This document shows, in pieces, positions 51,601 through 59,245 of a DNA stretch of 64,000 nt. The notes beneath the pieces were generated by a model, which saw nothing but the letters and a program-made list of their open reading frames with translations, searched no databases and had not been told where the DNA came from. Location of the stretch: contig CP143430.1 of NCBI GenBank assembly GCA_039636795.1, positions 1,240,001-1,304,000 on the forward strand. Reading direction: 5' to 3'. Made by a program: the position numbers and the translations under genes. Numbering within the stretch: position 1 is the first letter of the stretch; every line of letters begins with the position of its first letter. Source of the stretch: Micrococcaceae bacterium Sec5.1 (GTDB taxonomy: Bacteria; Actinomycetota; Actinomycetes; Actinomycetales; Micrococcaceae).

Positions 51601-52084
51601 GTGTGGGCTGCCCGGCTTCCTGCATAGTCCAGAGGGTGATGGCTAGCGTCACAGTCTTGTTGAGCACAGCGTTGTGGAAGACGCCGAGGACTACAGACAA
51701 CGTGCCCGGCGCCCGGAGCGCCACGGGCTTGGAGTACTCGCCGCCAGTGCTCCGGGTGCTCTTGTGGAAGCCCCTCACATAGGACATCAGCGTGCGTTCC
51801 CGCTTCTGCGCGCCGGCGGCCTTGTTGTACTCGATGCGGTTGGCCGGCAGAAGGAGCGTGGTGATCGCGTCCACAACGGTCGACTTTCCCGAACCGATAT
51901 CGCCGGTCAGCAAGCTGTTAGCGCCATCCAAACGGAACGTCCGCACACCGCCGTGGAACGTGCCCCAGTTCAACAGCTCCAAACGCTGAAGTCGGAACCC
52001 GGGCGGCAGGCCGCCGTCGTGCGCCGTTTCTGCTGTTTCATCGATGCTGAACAGCGTGTCCTGAACGTCAGTGGTCATGGTCAC
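48662..52084 (-). CDS. jetC: Wadjet type I JetC, SMC/MukB-like ATPase
   Basis: 1140 aa, in line with JetC. GTG start overlapping the jetB stop (GTGA). Walker A is TGDIGSGKSTVVDAI (about 60-74), then long coiled coils on both sides of a hinge in the middle, the signature SGGQKEKLAYTILAAALAF and Walker B FRFVVIDEAFGRGSDES near the C-terminus. JetC forms the DNA-loop-extruding motor together with kleisin JetA and JetB. Complete and without frameshift. Confidence 0.96.
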   Translation of the reverse strand: MTMTTDVQDTLFSIDETAETAHDGGLPPGFRLQRLELLNWGTFHGGVRTFRLDGANSLLTGDIGSGKSTVVDAITTLLLPANRIEYNKAAGAQKRERTLMSYVRGFHKSTRSTGGEYSKPVALRAPGTLSVVLGVFHNAVLNKTVTLAITLWTMQEAGQPTRFYSLAEKEQSIAEDFSNFGQDPAKLKKKLRAEGVTVHDTFDPYAAAFKRHFGISGNQAMELFHRTVSMKQVENITHFVRTNMLEDDDVDARISKLIGHFDDLKKAHEAVVRAKDQIELLKPIREGAATHQKLSAEESQARKQRDQLHPWFTDQQLTLSLEHQDELERTGQKLREDSTQLTSDIARLRHELAIVQEDIRTSGGGRLAAIDAEVAQLEEALQSQRKRFEQYTSAAVELGLSTPEDRVLFDANRQRLSQVEQDLAAQAAELQDRRTALHSELRELAARREDLDAELASLGSRQTLLARPQLELRRRICEGTGIAESALPYAAELLRVRDGEAEWEGAAERTLRSFALQLLVSAEHYAAVSSWVDANDLKGKLVYRRIGDSYPQRPPAPGTLGAKIAIKQGTPFRDFLLDELSTRFDYVCCDSVEDFRRHPKALTVNGQLKGSRGRHEKDDRTGLTDRRTFVLGWDNHEKIVRIRAERDDVDGKHRSVGTQLAKVDASLGDAARLNRLLGNVGSVTEFSEISWQVTARRVQELRDEKLQLQQASSVLQQLTVKEAEVAARIEKLQERSDKVRERIGANDKDARDIATVIEECRQTLQEQPLTDDGDVLAAVARLTAKTLGEKSLTYRNTVSTESSVRSGLTGTIDALTKKIATAAASTVRLMADFRNKYKNETTDIDATLEAAEEFNRLLEQLERDDLPRFEARFKDSLTQNTIHEVVAFNAFLDSRRQDIVNRISEINLSLAEIEYNPGRHIQLEHQNSTDLDVRQFGIDLRACSEGTIGDDDQYSEQKYLQVERLIERFRGREGFTTLDERWTAKVTDVRNWFTFSASEKWTETGEEFEHFTDSGGKSGGQKEKLAYTILAAALAFQFGLASVKGASRSSAGGPAKGRSFRFVVIDEAFGRGSDESARYGMELFQRMKLQLLIVTPLQKINVIEPFVAHVGFVANTNGNDSQLRNMTIIEYREEREKRAG

Positions 52085-52668
52085 TTGCTTCCGGTGAGAG
52101 AGTCACGATAGTCAGCCAACCGCGCGTCGAACTCTTCCAGCCACTGCGCGTCAACGTAAGCCTTCAAAATGCGCATCACCTCGTACGCTTCCGTTTCGCC
52201 CTTCAATCTCCGGAGGAAACCGAGCTCCATAACCTTCTTGATGTTGGTCCCCAGCCGGTCCAGGATCCGGGCCTCATTGCTGGACTCGGGCAGGAAAACT
52301 GAGACCATGTCCTTGATTTCGGCCTCGGACATGATCAGCCGGAGCTCGCTGCTGTTGGTATCGAACTCCAGCATCCGCTTCCGGAGGAGGGCGAGCAGCA
52401 GGCTGACATCGAACGTGAGTTGCCTTCGGGGGATGAGCCGGGGGAGCGTGCCCTCAGGATCCTCGCGCGACTTCAGAAAGGCATAGCCCTCCGACTCGTC
52501 CAGGATCAGGTTGAGGCCCAGCACGGCAACGTAATCCCTCACCTGGGACGTGAGCGTGATCAACGACTGCCAGATCTTCTGATCGGCCTCCGCGTACACC
52601 ACGCCCTTGAAGAGCCTGGTCACGACGGCGGGCAGTTCCTCGGGGGTGCTTGCTGTTTCGGTTGTCAT
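52081..52668 (-). CDS. jetB: Wadjet type I JetB (DUF4194)
   Basis: 195 aa, MukE/KITE-like winged-helix subunit. ATG overlaps the jetA stop by four bases (ATGA). Typical DUF4194 features: FKGVVYAEADQKIWQSLI, YFLKSREDP-like (GYAFLKSREDPEGTLPRLIP) and LLALLRKRMLEFDT. JetB binds the JetA kleisin and DNA in the motor complex. Size and order match other type I systems. Confidence 0.94.
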   Translation of the reverse strand: MTTETASTPEELPAVVTRLFKGVVYAEADQKIWQSLITLTSQVRDYVAVLGLNLILDESEGYAFLKSREDPEGTLPRLIPRRQLTFDVSLLLALLRKRMLEFDTNSSELRLIMSEAEIKDMVSVFLPESSNEARILDRLGTNIKKVMELGFLRRLKGETEAYEVMRILKAYVDAQWLEEFDARLADYRDSLTGSK

Positions 52669-54107
52669 GCCGGCCTCACGAAGATGATCTGGTCAATGGT
52701 TGCCTCTTTCAGCGTGCCATCCGGGAGCTGCCACTGGAGGTTCTGGGTTGTTTCCGCATCAATAGTGGCCCAGTCCGACTCGACCGCCAGCTGGTAATAC
52801 TGCACCAGCTCTGCGAGCCCTTGGGTCAATGGATGTGCTGCAGTGATGTCCGCGAGCGTTGCCTGGTCCGCGTGTTCAAGGACGTCGTCGATGTTCGACT
52901 TCAGACGCTCCCTGTCTACGTGGAATTGGCTGAACAGGGCGCTCGCATCCAGGTCCTGATCGTCTGCGGTGACCACCTCGTCCATCACCATCACGCGGCT
53001 GCCAGGCTCGTAAAGCGGCCGTTCGAACGGCAACGCTACATCCACGGACGGTGCGTCGATCTCCATGAAAACGTTCGACGGCGGGTGGTCCCGTGTGTCC
53101 AATGCGCTCGCCTCAACGCTTCGGATCAGTTGCATAATGCGCTTGTTCTCGAGGAAGACTTTGTCGTCCAAGAGCCTGCGCATCTGCTGGGAGAGCTGCC
53201 TTACCGTGCTCTGTGTCTGTTCAACCGCCGGCAACCAGTCCTGGTGAAGGTTCGTGATGGTGTGGAGGTTATCCGCTTGCGCCAACGCCTCGATCTGAGT
53301 GGCACGCTGGAGGAGATCGTTCAGCTCGTTCCGCAATTGGGGTGACATGAGGTAGTCCCAGAAGCCCTGGAACGTGCGGCCTTGCAGGGAGCTGCCGATG
53401 TCCTGCTGGTTGGCGAAGATCGTGTCCAGAAGTTCGCCTTGGCTGCCGTCCCACGTGGCGATCTGCTCGCGGACTTGGCGGTCCAGTTTCCGGAAGTTCT
53501 GCTCGACCTCCCGGAAATCAGAGAGCAAGTCCTTCGCCAACGCCGTGAGTTGCTGGAAGTGGTCCAGAGCCTCGGGGCCGCTCATGACCTTGACGTCGCC
53601 CGCGCGGATCCGCTGCATCTCCTTGTCTATCTGATCCCTTTGCTGCTGCAGTTCGGCAAGCCGGACCTCTGGGTCGGTCTCCGATTGCTGAACCAGGGTT
53701 TTCAGGACAGCGAAGATGCTGGTCAGCCTGGATTGCGTGGCCACGAACTCACGGCCCCTCAGGCTCTCCACCCACCTGACGACGTCCTCGGCTGCGGGCG
53801 TGAGGTCGTAGTGAGGCTCGTCCTCCTGTTGAACGTAGTACTTGCGCAGCCAAGCCCGCTCCGGAGCTGCCCAGTCGTCAAGATACTCTGATGCGCTACG
53901 CGGGAATTTGTCCTCGCCGAAGGATTCCCTGACGCCGAACAAGACGTCGTCCAAAGTATCGATCAGTTGCTGGCGGCCAACGTTGCGCTGGTTAGGGCCT
54001 GTGAAAGCGGTCATGAAGAAGTGCAGCGCCAGCGGGGCGTTCTGGGCGCGTAGGAGGGCCCAGCCCGCGTGGTTCTCACGCAGGGAATTTATGGCGTAGA
54101 AGTCCAC
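52665..54107 (-). CDS. jetA: Wadjet type I JetA, kleisin-like (DUF3375)
   Basis: 480 aa from a GTG with AAGGGAG just upstream; it is the first gene of the operon. The DUF3375 hallmarks are SLRENHAGWALLRAQNAPLA at the start, a middle coiled coil (ELQQQRDQIDKEMQRIRAGD) and a winged C-terminal part (PLTQGLAELVQYYQLA). JetA links the two JetC heads and recruits JetB. The operon promoter must lie in 54108-54300, shared with the divergent cold-shock gene; no regulator is adjacent. Confidence 0.95.
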   Translation of the reverse strand: MDFYAINSLRENHAGWALLRAQNAPLALHFFMTAFTGPNQRNVGRQQLIDTLDDVLFGVRESFGEDKFPRSASEYLDDWAAPERAWLRKYYVQQEDEPHYDLTPAAEDVVRWVESLRGREFVATQSRLTSIFAVLKTLVQQSETDPEVRLAELQQQRDQIDKEMQRIRAGDVKVMSGPEALDHFQQLTALAKDLLSDFREVEQNFRKLDRQVREQIATWDGSQGELLDTIFANQQDIGSSLQGRTFQGFWDYLMSPQLRNELNDLLQRATQIEALAQADNLHTITNLHQDWLPAVEQTQSTVRQLSQQMRRLLDDKVFLENKRIMQLIRSVEASALDTRDHPPSNVFMEIDAPSVDVALPFERPLYEPGSRVMVMDEVVTADDQDLDASALFSQFHVDRERLKSNIDDVLEHADQATLADITAAHPLTQGLAELVQYYQLAVESDWATIDAETTQNLQWQLPDGTLKEATIDQIIFVRPA

Positions 54108-54339
54108 GTGCTCCCTTAAGTCTTCAGGTTTGTACTGGCTGCTGGCCCGGCTCTTGACTCACAGGCTAAGCCAACAGCACGACAATTTTCTTCGTCAGTC
54201 CGACCACCGGATTGATTAATCTGACGTCGCACTGGCTATCTGCTCAGATCTATGTAAACTTGACGGTGTTGTTGTGTTTGGCATTTGGTAGTTCAGGCAG
54301 TCCCCGTGATCCATCTGGATCGCGACCTTCTGAAGTAAC

Positions 54340-54389
54340 GGTGGAGAACACCCCACACCGGAGACCCGAAAGTCGGGAGAATCTCCACC
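54340..54389 (+). promoter_or_regulatory. Structured 5' leader of the cold-shock gene
   Basis: GGTGGAGA (54340-54347) pairs exactly with TCTCCACC (54382-54389) and encloses a second hairpin, CCCGA-AAG-TCGGG (54365-54377). The stem ends a few bases before the AAGGA ribosome site. Long structured leaders control cold-shock mRNAs in other bacteria; action here is inferred. A TTGACG at 54260-54265 may be the -35 box. Confidence 0.55.
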
Positions 54390-54408
54390 TTCAGTAAGGA
54401 CTGAAAAA

Positions 54409-54612
54409 ATGGCTACAGGTACCGTGAAATGGTTCAACTCCGAAAAGGGCTTCGGCTTCATCTCTCCTGAAGATGGCAGCCAGGACGTTTTCGCTCACTA
54501 CTCTGCGATCAACTCCTCGGGCTACCGCTCCCTCGAAGAGAACCAGAAGGTTTCCTTCGACGTCGAGCAGGGCCCCAAGGGTCCCCAGGCAGTAAACATC
54601 CAGGCTATCTAG
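54409..54612 (+). CDS. Cold-shock protein, CspA family
   Basis: 67 aa, a single cold-shock domain. RNP1 is KGFGFI and RNP2 is VFAHY (the His/Tyr variant common in Actinobacteria). It binds single-stranded RNA and DNA and acts as an RNA chaperone in the cytoplasm. AAGGA stands 9 bases before the ATG. The leader can fold into nested hairpins, and a strong terminator follows 20 bp after the stop, so the gene is monocistronic. Confidence 0.96.
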   Translation: MATGTVKWFNSEKGFGFISPEDGSQDVFAHYSAINSSGYRSLEENQKVSFDVEQGPKGPQAVNIQAI

Positions 54613-54632
54613 TCTTCGGATAAACAAAAAAG

Positions 54633-54664
54633 CAGGGCTGGTCACTGACCGGCCCTGTTTTTTT
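54633..54664 (+). terminator. Rho-independent terminator of the cold-shock gene
   Basis: CAGGGCTGGTCA and TGACCGGCCCTG pair with one G-T position around a single base, followed by a run of seven T. A run of A upstream makes it usable from the other strand too. Confidence 0.9.
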
Positions 54665-54860
54665 CTTGCCACGGTGATCGAACATATATACGAAGACTAG
54701 AAGTAAGAATAGAACACATATCCACATAGCGAATTACACCCCTGTAACTCGCCTTCGAACGTCCGTAGCGTGGTTGGTATCAACTACGAAACCGAGGGCC
54801 TCCCATGGACGAACAGACTGCAAACGACTCATTCCCGCCAGCTCATTCGAAGCAGCCTCA

Positions 54861-54953
54861 CCACCTAGTCGAGTCGCGCGAGCACTCATTTTTGCCGGAA
54901 TTGCCACCTAGACGGGCGTTAAGCGGCCTGTGCAAGGCTGTTTTGCCACCTAG
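54861..54953. repeat. Three CCACCTAG motifs at 42-43-bp intervals upstream of the LAL regulator
   Basis: CCACCTAG occurs at 54861-54868, 54904-54911 and 54946-54953; the first is extended as CCACCTAGTC-N12-CACTCATTTTTG (to 54894) and the last two are preceded by TTGCC or TTTTGCC. The same composite with the same 12-bp spacer lies on the opposite strand at 59164-59197. It could be a regulator's binding array or a dispersed genomic repeat. Confidence 0.55.
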
Positions 54954-54980
54954 TCCCGTTTCTGAAATCTAACCTGCGAA

Positions 54981-57584
54981 GTGAGCCGCATGTCGGTCAT
55001 CCACAGAAACAGAAGGTTGGATCGAGTGTTCGATTCTGAGGTTCAGCGCATCCTCGATTTCGTCGGCCGCGGCATAAGCGTGCGGATTATTGGAGCCCCC
55101 GGAAGCGGCAGGACCACGGTGTTGCAAAACGTGGTGGCCAACCTGGAAAAAACCGGCATCGCTATCCACCTCATCAGCGGCCTCCGAACACATCGCTCAA
55201 TCCCGTACTCAGCCATCAAGAGCCTGGGTTTGGAGCTGCGGCCCGGCCGCAGCGGAGTTATGGATATGGCAGACGCGCTCTCAAGCCAGTTATCCAAGCC
55301 TGGAAAGCACGTCCTGATAGTGGACGACATCCATCTGCTGGACAACGAATCGCTGGCGGTGCTGGAATCCGTTCGCCGCAGGTCCGACTGTCCGTTGGTC
55401 GTCACGGCTCCGGACAGCGGCTCGATCTCAAGAGGTCAACTGGCCGTCATGAACAGTGGCCGCGAAGCTTTGCTGCAACTGGACCCCCTCCACTTTGAGC
55501 AGGTACACACCTTGGTGACGCAGGTGCTGGGGGCTGCCGCTGATGCAGACACAACAGCAAGAATTCTGACAAAGTCCGGAGGAAACCCTCGGCTCATTGT
55601 CCGCATCACCGAGACTGCCGCCTTAAGCGATCTGCTTGTTATGCGCGGTCGTCAGTGGCAGATGACAGGTGACACCCTCTGGAACGACCATCTGAGAGGC
55701 ACCCTCGAAGCGCTGCTGGCGGACCTTGCTCCGGAAGAAGTCACTGCCCTGCACACCATGGCAATCCTTGGCACCGCTCGTGTAGACGTTCTGCAAAAGG
55801 TGGTGCAGCCCGACGTGTTGGAAGGCCTTGAACGGCGGGGATTCCTGTCAGTCATGGACGATCACCACAATGGACCGATCGCGGCGATAACCCCGCCCGT
55901 CATCGCGGACTATTTCAGAGGCCAAAAGACGCTCAGGGACCGGCACCTCTTGCGGAACAAGATCGCTGGTGCCCTTGAAGGTGTGCCTCAAACTGCGCAG
56001 GGCAATTCAACGACTGCCGACTGCCTATCCCGGGTGCTGGGATCCTTGCGGCTCGAGAAGGGAAACGATGACGCCGTAACGGCCCGGCATTTTCACGATC
56101 ACAGTGCCGCTCGCGAACGTACGCGCTATGAACGATGGCAAGCGAACAAGTCAGCGACCAATGCTGCAGCACTGCTCAGGGTTTACTGGGGAGCGCCGGT
56201 GAACGTTATGCGGGCAACCCGCGTCTGCCGGGAGACGTCCACACTCAACGGCGACCCCAATGACATTCTCTTTCTCACGATCACCAAGGCTTTCCTTGCA
56301 ATCTACTCAGGGCAAGGCGTGGGTACGGCTGTTGGCATTCTGAAAGGATTCGCTGAGCAGAACCCCGATCAGGCGTCCAGCGCCGAGGCCACGATCCTCT
56401 TCATCAGCGCCTCCCATGGTCGGGTCGCACCAAGGACCGAGCCTTCTGCCGAAACCCCGCAGCCTACGTGGCTGGGGTTGGAAGGACTCGTCCAAAGCTT
56501 GCTCGAGCTGTTTCGCTTTCGGCCGGCTGCGGTCCTCAGTGTGACAGAGAAGGCTGAGGACGACGACGCCTTCCCGCACCTGCGTCCGTTCCTTCACGGC
56601 TTCGCGCTCTTTGCAGCAGGCAGGATCGAGGATTCCCTGGTCTTTGCGCTGGATTGGCGTGCCGAGGCCCGCCGGAATCTCGATCAATTCGGCGTCGTGG
56701 CCAGCAGCTATGTGGCAGCGCACGGTCTGTTGTACAGGGGCTACTTTGAAGAAGCCGAATACCTCATGAGCAGCGTCTTTGCCATGGGTCGTCCCGGCTT
56801 CGTGGTGGATGTCCTCTATGACGCCATGCTGCGGCTCGCCGGCCTACGGCATGCGACGACGGCCATCTCACCGGCGTTGTCCATCGCGTCGCAGGCAAGG
56901 ACTGAAGTGCCCGATGTTGGCCCATTGCCCGGTATCGGCAAGGGAGTGCATGAGCTCATTGCCGCAGAGACTACTCAGCCGTCGGTTTTTGATCGGCGTG
57001 CCGTGAAGCTCATCAAACGTCAGATGAAGAGCGGCTACATTCTGGAAGCAGCAATGACGGCACTGCTCTGCACATGCCTCTCTCCAGGAGGGCCAGTCCT
57101 GGATCTCCTGCGCAGGATCCTCCGGGATAGCGGAGTGACGGCTCATGACCAGATGATGGCCGTTGCCACCGCCGTTGTGGAGGGCGATCACAAGTTGCTT
57201 GGTCTCCTCCTGAAGCACTACGAATTGGATGCCGACAACTATCAGATCGGCATGCTGCTCCGAGGCGCTCTCAAACGTCACGTTCTGGAGGGGAATACAC
57301 CAGCGGCGGAGGCTATGGCCGAGGCTTCTTCTTTGTTCGCAGCAAGGTTTCCGTCGACCAACGAACAACTCTCCTTCAACACTTTCAGGACGACGCCCCT
57401 CACGGAACGCGAAATTGAGGTTGCCGCCTTGGCGGGACATCGCTCGAACGTTGAGATTGCTGAACATCTGGGAATCAGTGCGAGAACAGTGGAAAACCAC
57501 ATCTCCAACGCCCTCCGAAAAACGGGTGCAACCTCGCGTAATGGCCTCTTCATCCTCGTGGGGAATTCAATGGCAGCACGTTGA
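54981..57584 (+). CDS. LuxR family ATPase regulator (LAL type)
   Basis: 867 aa from a GTG; an ATG nine bases later is equally likely. The N-terminal AAA-like ATPase has Walker A IGAPGSGRTT (about 37-46) and Walker B HVLIVDDIHLLD. The long middle part is helical, probably TPR-like. The C-terminal ~60 residues are a LuxR/FixJ helix-turn-helix (LTEREIEVAALAGHRSNVEIAEHL, GISARTVENHISNALRKTGA). Large ATP-binding LuxR regulators activate carbon-use or secondary-metabolite genes after ligand binding. Its neighbour, the APC permease 84 bp downstream, is a likely target or partner. Confidence 0.93.
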   Translation: MSRMSVIHRNRRLDRVFDSEVQRILDFVGRGISVRIIGAPGSGRTTVLQNVVANLEKTGIAIHLISGLRTHRSIPYSAIKSLGLELRPGRSGVMDMADALSSQLSKPGKHVLIVDDIHLLDNESLAVLESVRRRSDCPLVVTAPDSGSISRGQLAVMNSGREALLQLDPLHFEQVHTLVTQVLGAAADADTTARILTKSGGNPRLIVRITETAALSDLLVMRGRQWQMTGDTLWNDHLRGTLEALLADLAPEEVTALHTMAILGTARVDVLQKVVQPDVLEGLERRGFLSVMDDHHNGPIAAITPPVIADYFRGQKTLRDRHLLRNKIAGALEGVPQTAQGNSTTADCLSRVLGSLRLEKGNDDAVTARHFHDHSAARERTRYERWQANKSATNAAALLRVYWGAPVNVMRATRVCRETSTLNGDPNDILFLTITKAFLAIYSGQGVGTAVGILKGFAEQNPDQASSAEATILFISASHGRVAPRTEPSAETPQPTWLGLEGLVQSLLELFRFRPAAVLSVTEKAEDDDAFPHLRPFLHGFALFAAGRIEDSLVFALDWRAEARRNLDQFGVVASSYVAAHGLLYRGYFEEAEYLMSSVFAMGRPGFVVDVLYDAMLRLAGLRHATTAISPALSIASQARTEVPDVGPLPGIGKGVHELIAAETTQPSVFDRRAVKLIKRQMKSGYILEAAMTALLCTCLSPGGPVLDLLRRILRDSGVTAHDQMMAVATAVVEGDHKLLGLLLKHYELDADNYQIGMLLRGALKRHVLEGNTPAAEAMAEASSLFAARFPSTNEQLSFNTFRTTPLTEREIEVAALAGHRSNVEIAEHLGISARTVENHISNALRKTGATSRNGLFILVGNSMAAR

Positions 57585-57667
57585 CTCAAGTTAGGCTGAA
57601 CGTATCTTCCAGTACGAGTCTCCGGTGACACCGGTAGAGCTCAGACCTTGATGCGTGAAGGGTTTTC

Positions 57668-58933
57668 GTGAGCAATTCCCCGGCCTTGGCCCGCCGCCTC
57701 GGCACCTTTGATGCTTCGGTCATAGGCTTAGGCTCCATGATCGGTGCCGGGGTCTTCGCGGCCTTCACACCAGCCGCAGCGGCAGCAGGATCCGGGCTCC
57801 TCATAGGCCTGGTTGTTGCGGCCTTCGTGGCCTTCTGCAATGCGACTTCCTCCGCGCAACTCGCTGCCAGATACCCCACCTCCGGCGGAACATACGTCTA
57901 CGGACGTGAACGGCTTGGGCCGTGGCCCGGGTTCCTTGCCGGGTGGGGATTCGTGATCGGCAAGACGGCCAGCGCCGCAGCCATGGCTATGACCTTCGCA
58001 GCCTATGCAGCACCGGCAGGTTGGGAGCGTCCGGTGGCGATTGCCGCCGTCGTAATTTTGACGGCTGTGAACTATCACGGCGTGACTCGCACAGCGGGAC
58101 TCACGCGAATTTTGGTGATCGCCGTCCTGACCGGTCTGGCGATAGCCGTGGCGGCCGTTTGGGGTGGTTCTGGACCTGACTTCAGCAACTTTGTTGGCGA
58201 GGGGCTGCTGGCGCACGGCTGGTACGGCATCTTACAGTCGGCCGGGCTGTTGTTCTTTGCCTTTGCCGGCTACGCGAGGATTGCCACCATGGGGGAGGAA
58301 GTTCGGGAGCCTCGTCGCACCATACCCCGGGCCATCAGCATCGCCCTGGGAATCACGATTGTCATCTACGCCATAATCGCAGTCACGCTCTTGGCGGCCC
58401 TGGGACCGGATGGTGTTTCGGGGACGCCAACACCACTCGCAGATGCCGTCACTTCTGGTGCGATGTCTTGGGCTGCTCCCATTGTTCGGATCGGAGCCGC
58501 AATTGCATCTTTGGGTGCTCTCCTGGCGCTGATCGCAGGACTCGGCCGGACGAGCCTGGCGATGGCCCGCGAGCACGACCTCCCGCACTGGCTCGCGGCA
58601 GTTCATCAGCGGTATAGGGTTCCCCACCGGGCGGAAACAACGCTAGCAGTGGTGATTTGCCTGATCATTTCCGTGGCTGACCTCAGGGGCGCCATCGGTT
58701 TCTCGTCGTTCGGTGTGCTGCTTTATTACCTGATTGCGAACATTGCGGCCTTAACCCAGCCCGTCGAGGACCGCCGCTATCCGAAAGCACTTCAAGTGGC
58801 TGGAGCTGCTGCCTGCGTGGCGTTGGTTGCTACGCTGCCGCCGCTCTCTGTCGGGCTCGGTGTGCTGATGTTCGTGGTGGGCATCGTGTTCCGGGTGATC
58901 CGTTTGCGCCGGGGTCACTCCCGCGTTCGATAA
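57668..58933 (+). CDS. APC family amino-acid permease
   Basis: 421 aa from a GTG preceded by GAAGGG. About 12 hydrophobic segments; the first carries the family consensus VIGLGSMIGAGVFAAFTPAA, followed by ARYPTSGGTYVYGRERLG and FAGYARIATMGEEVREPRRT, the latter a conserved loop of amino acid-polyamine-organocation transporters. Proton- or sodium-coupled uptake of an amino acid or amine across the cytoplasmic membrane is expected. Its stop is followed by a 15-bp hairpin. Substrate not readable. Confidence 0.92.
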   Translation: MSNSPALARRLGTFDASVIGLGSMIGAGVFAAFTPAAAAAGSGLLIGLVVAAFVAFCNATSSAQLAARYPTSGGTYVYGRERLGPWPGFLAGWGFVIGKTASAAAMAMTFAAYAAPAGWERPVAIAAVVILTAVNYHGVTRTAGLTRILVIAVLTGLAIAVAAVWGGSGPDFSNFVGEGLLAHGWYGILQSAGLLFFAFAGYARIATMGEEVREPRRTIPRAISIALGITIVIYAIIAVTLLAALGPDGVSGTPTPLADAVTSGAMSWAAPIVRIGAAIASLGALLALIAGLGRTSLAMAREHDLPHWLAAVHQRYRVPHRAETTLAVVICLIISVADLRGAIGFSSFGVLLYYLIANIAALTQPVEDRRYPKALQVAGAAACVALVATLPPLSVGLGVLMFVVGIVFRVIRLRRGHSRVR

Positions 58934-58956
58934 GCCATACTCCGGCAACCAGGCTG

Positions 58957-58996
58957 GGCACGACTCCACCTGGGGGTTAATAGGTGGAGCCGTGCC
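58957..58996 (+). terminator. Hairpin terminator after the APC permease
   Basis: GGCACGACTCCACCT and AGGTGGAGCCGTGCC pair over 15 bp with one G-T position around a 10-nt loop, 23 bp after the stop. No T-run follows, and another structured element begins at once. Confidence 0.75.
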
Positions 58997-59067
58997 GTTG
59001 TGCCTTCTTCGCCTGGGACGAGTGGGGTACCCGCCGGACACCGGGTTTCCCGTCCCGAAGGCACAAC
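58997..59067. repeat. 71-bp structured inverted-repeat element
   Basis: GTTGTGCCTTC (58997-59007) and GAAGGCACAAC (59057-59067) are exact reverse complements. Inside, GGGACG (59015-59020) pairs with CGTCCC (59051-59056), and ACCCG/CGGGT can form a third stem. The stem set is too elaborate for a simple terminator. It could be an extragenic palindromic repeat or a small structured RNA; no reading frame fits. Confidence 0.5.
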
Positions 59068-59163
59068 AGGAGACTATGGCCGGGAATAGTGGTCTAGGTG
59101 CTTGTTCGTTCGCTCTAGGTACTGATAAACGAGCAAATTCGGGGTTTCCATGGTGCATCCATC

Positions 59164-59197
59164 CAAAAATGAGTGTTTGCCGGGACGGACTAGGTGG
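59164..59197 (-). repeat. Composite CCACCTAGTC-N12-CACTCATTTTTG motif, second copy
   Basis: On the minus strand CCACCTAGTC (59197-59188) is followed after exactly 12 bases by CACTCATTTTTG (59175-59164), as at 54861-54894. Two more CTAGGT cores lie nearby on the plus strand (about 59093 and 59114). The element sits 49 bp before the start of the pRiA4b ORF-3-like gene. Confidence 0.55.
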
Positions 59198-59245
59198 TGG
59201 GACGCGATTGCGCCCTGCCCGGAGAGCACTGACACAATTAGGCGC

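Noticed and set aside
54805..54971. 55-codon frame MDEQTANDSFPPAHSKQPHH through the CCACCTAG motifs
   Set aside because: Pro/His/Leu-rich composition, no ribosome site, and the frame is explained by the repeated motifs; likely chance.
58997..59067. attC-like or MITE-like mobile element
   Set aside because: The ends do not match the GTTRRRY/RYYYAAC core of attC sites, and no target-site duplication flanks it.
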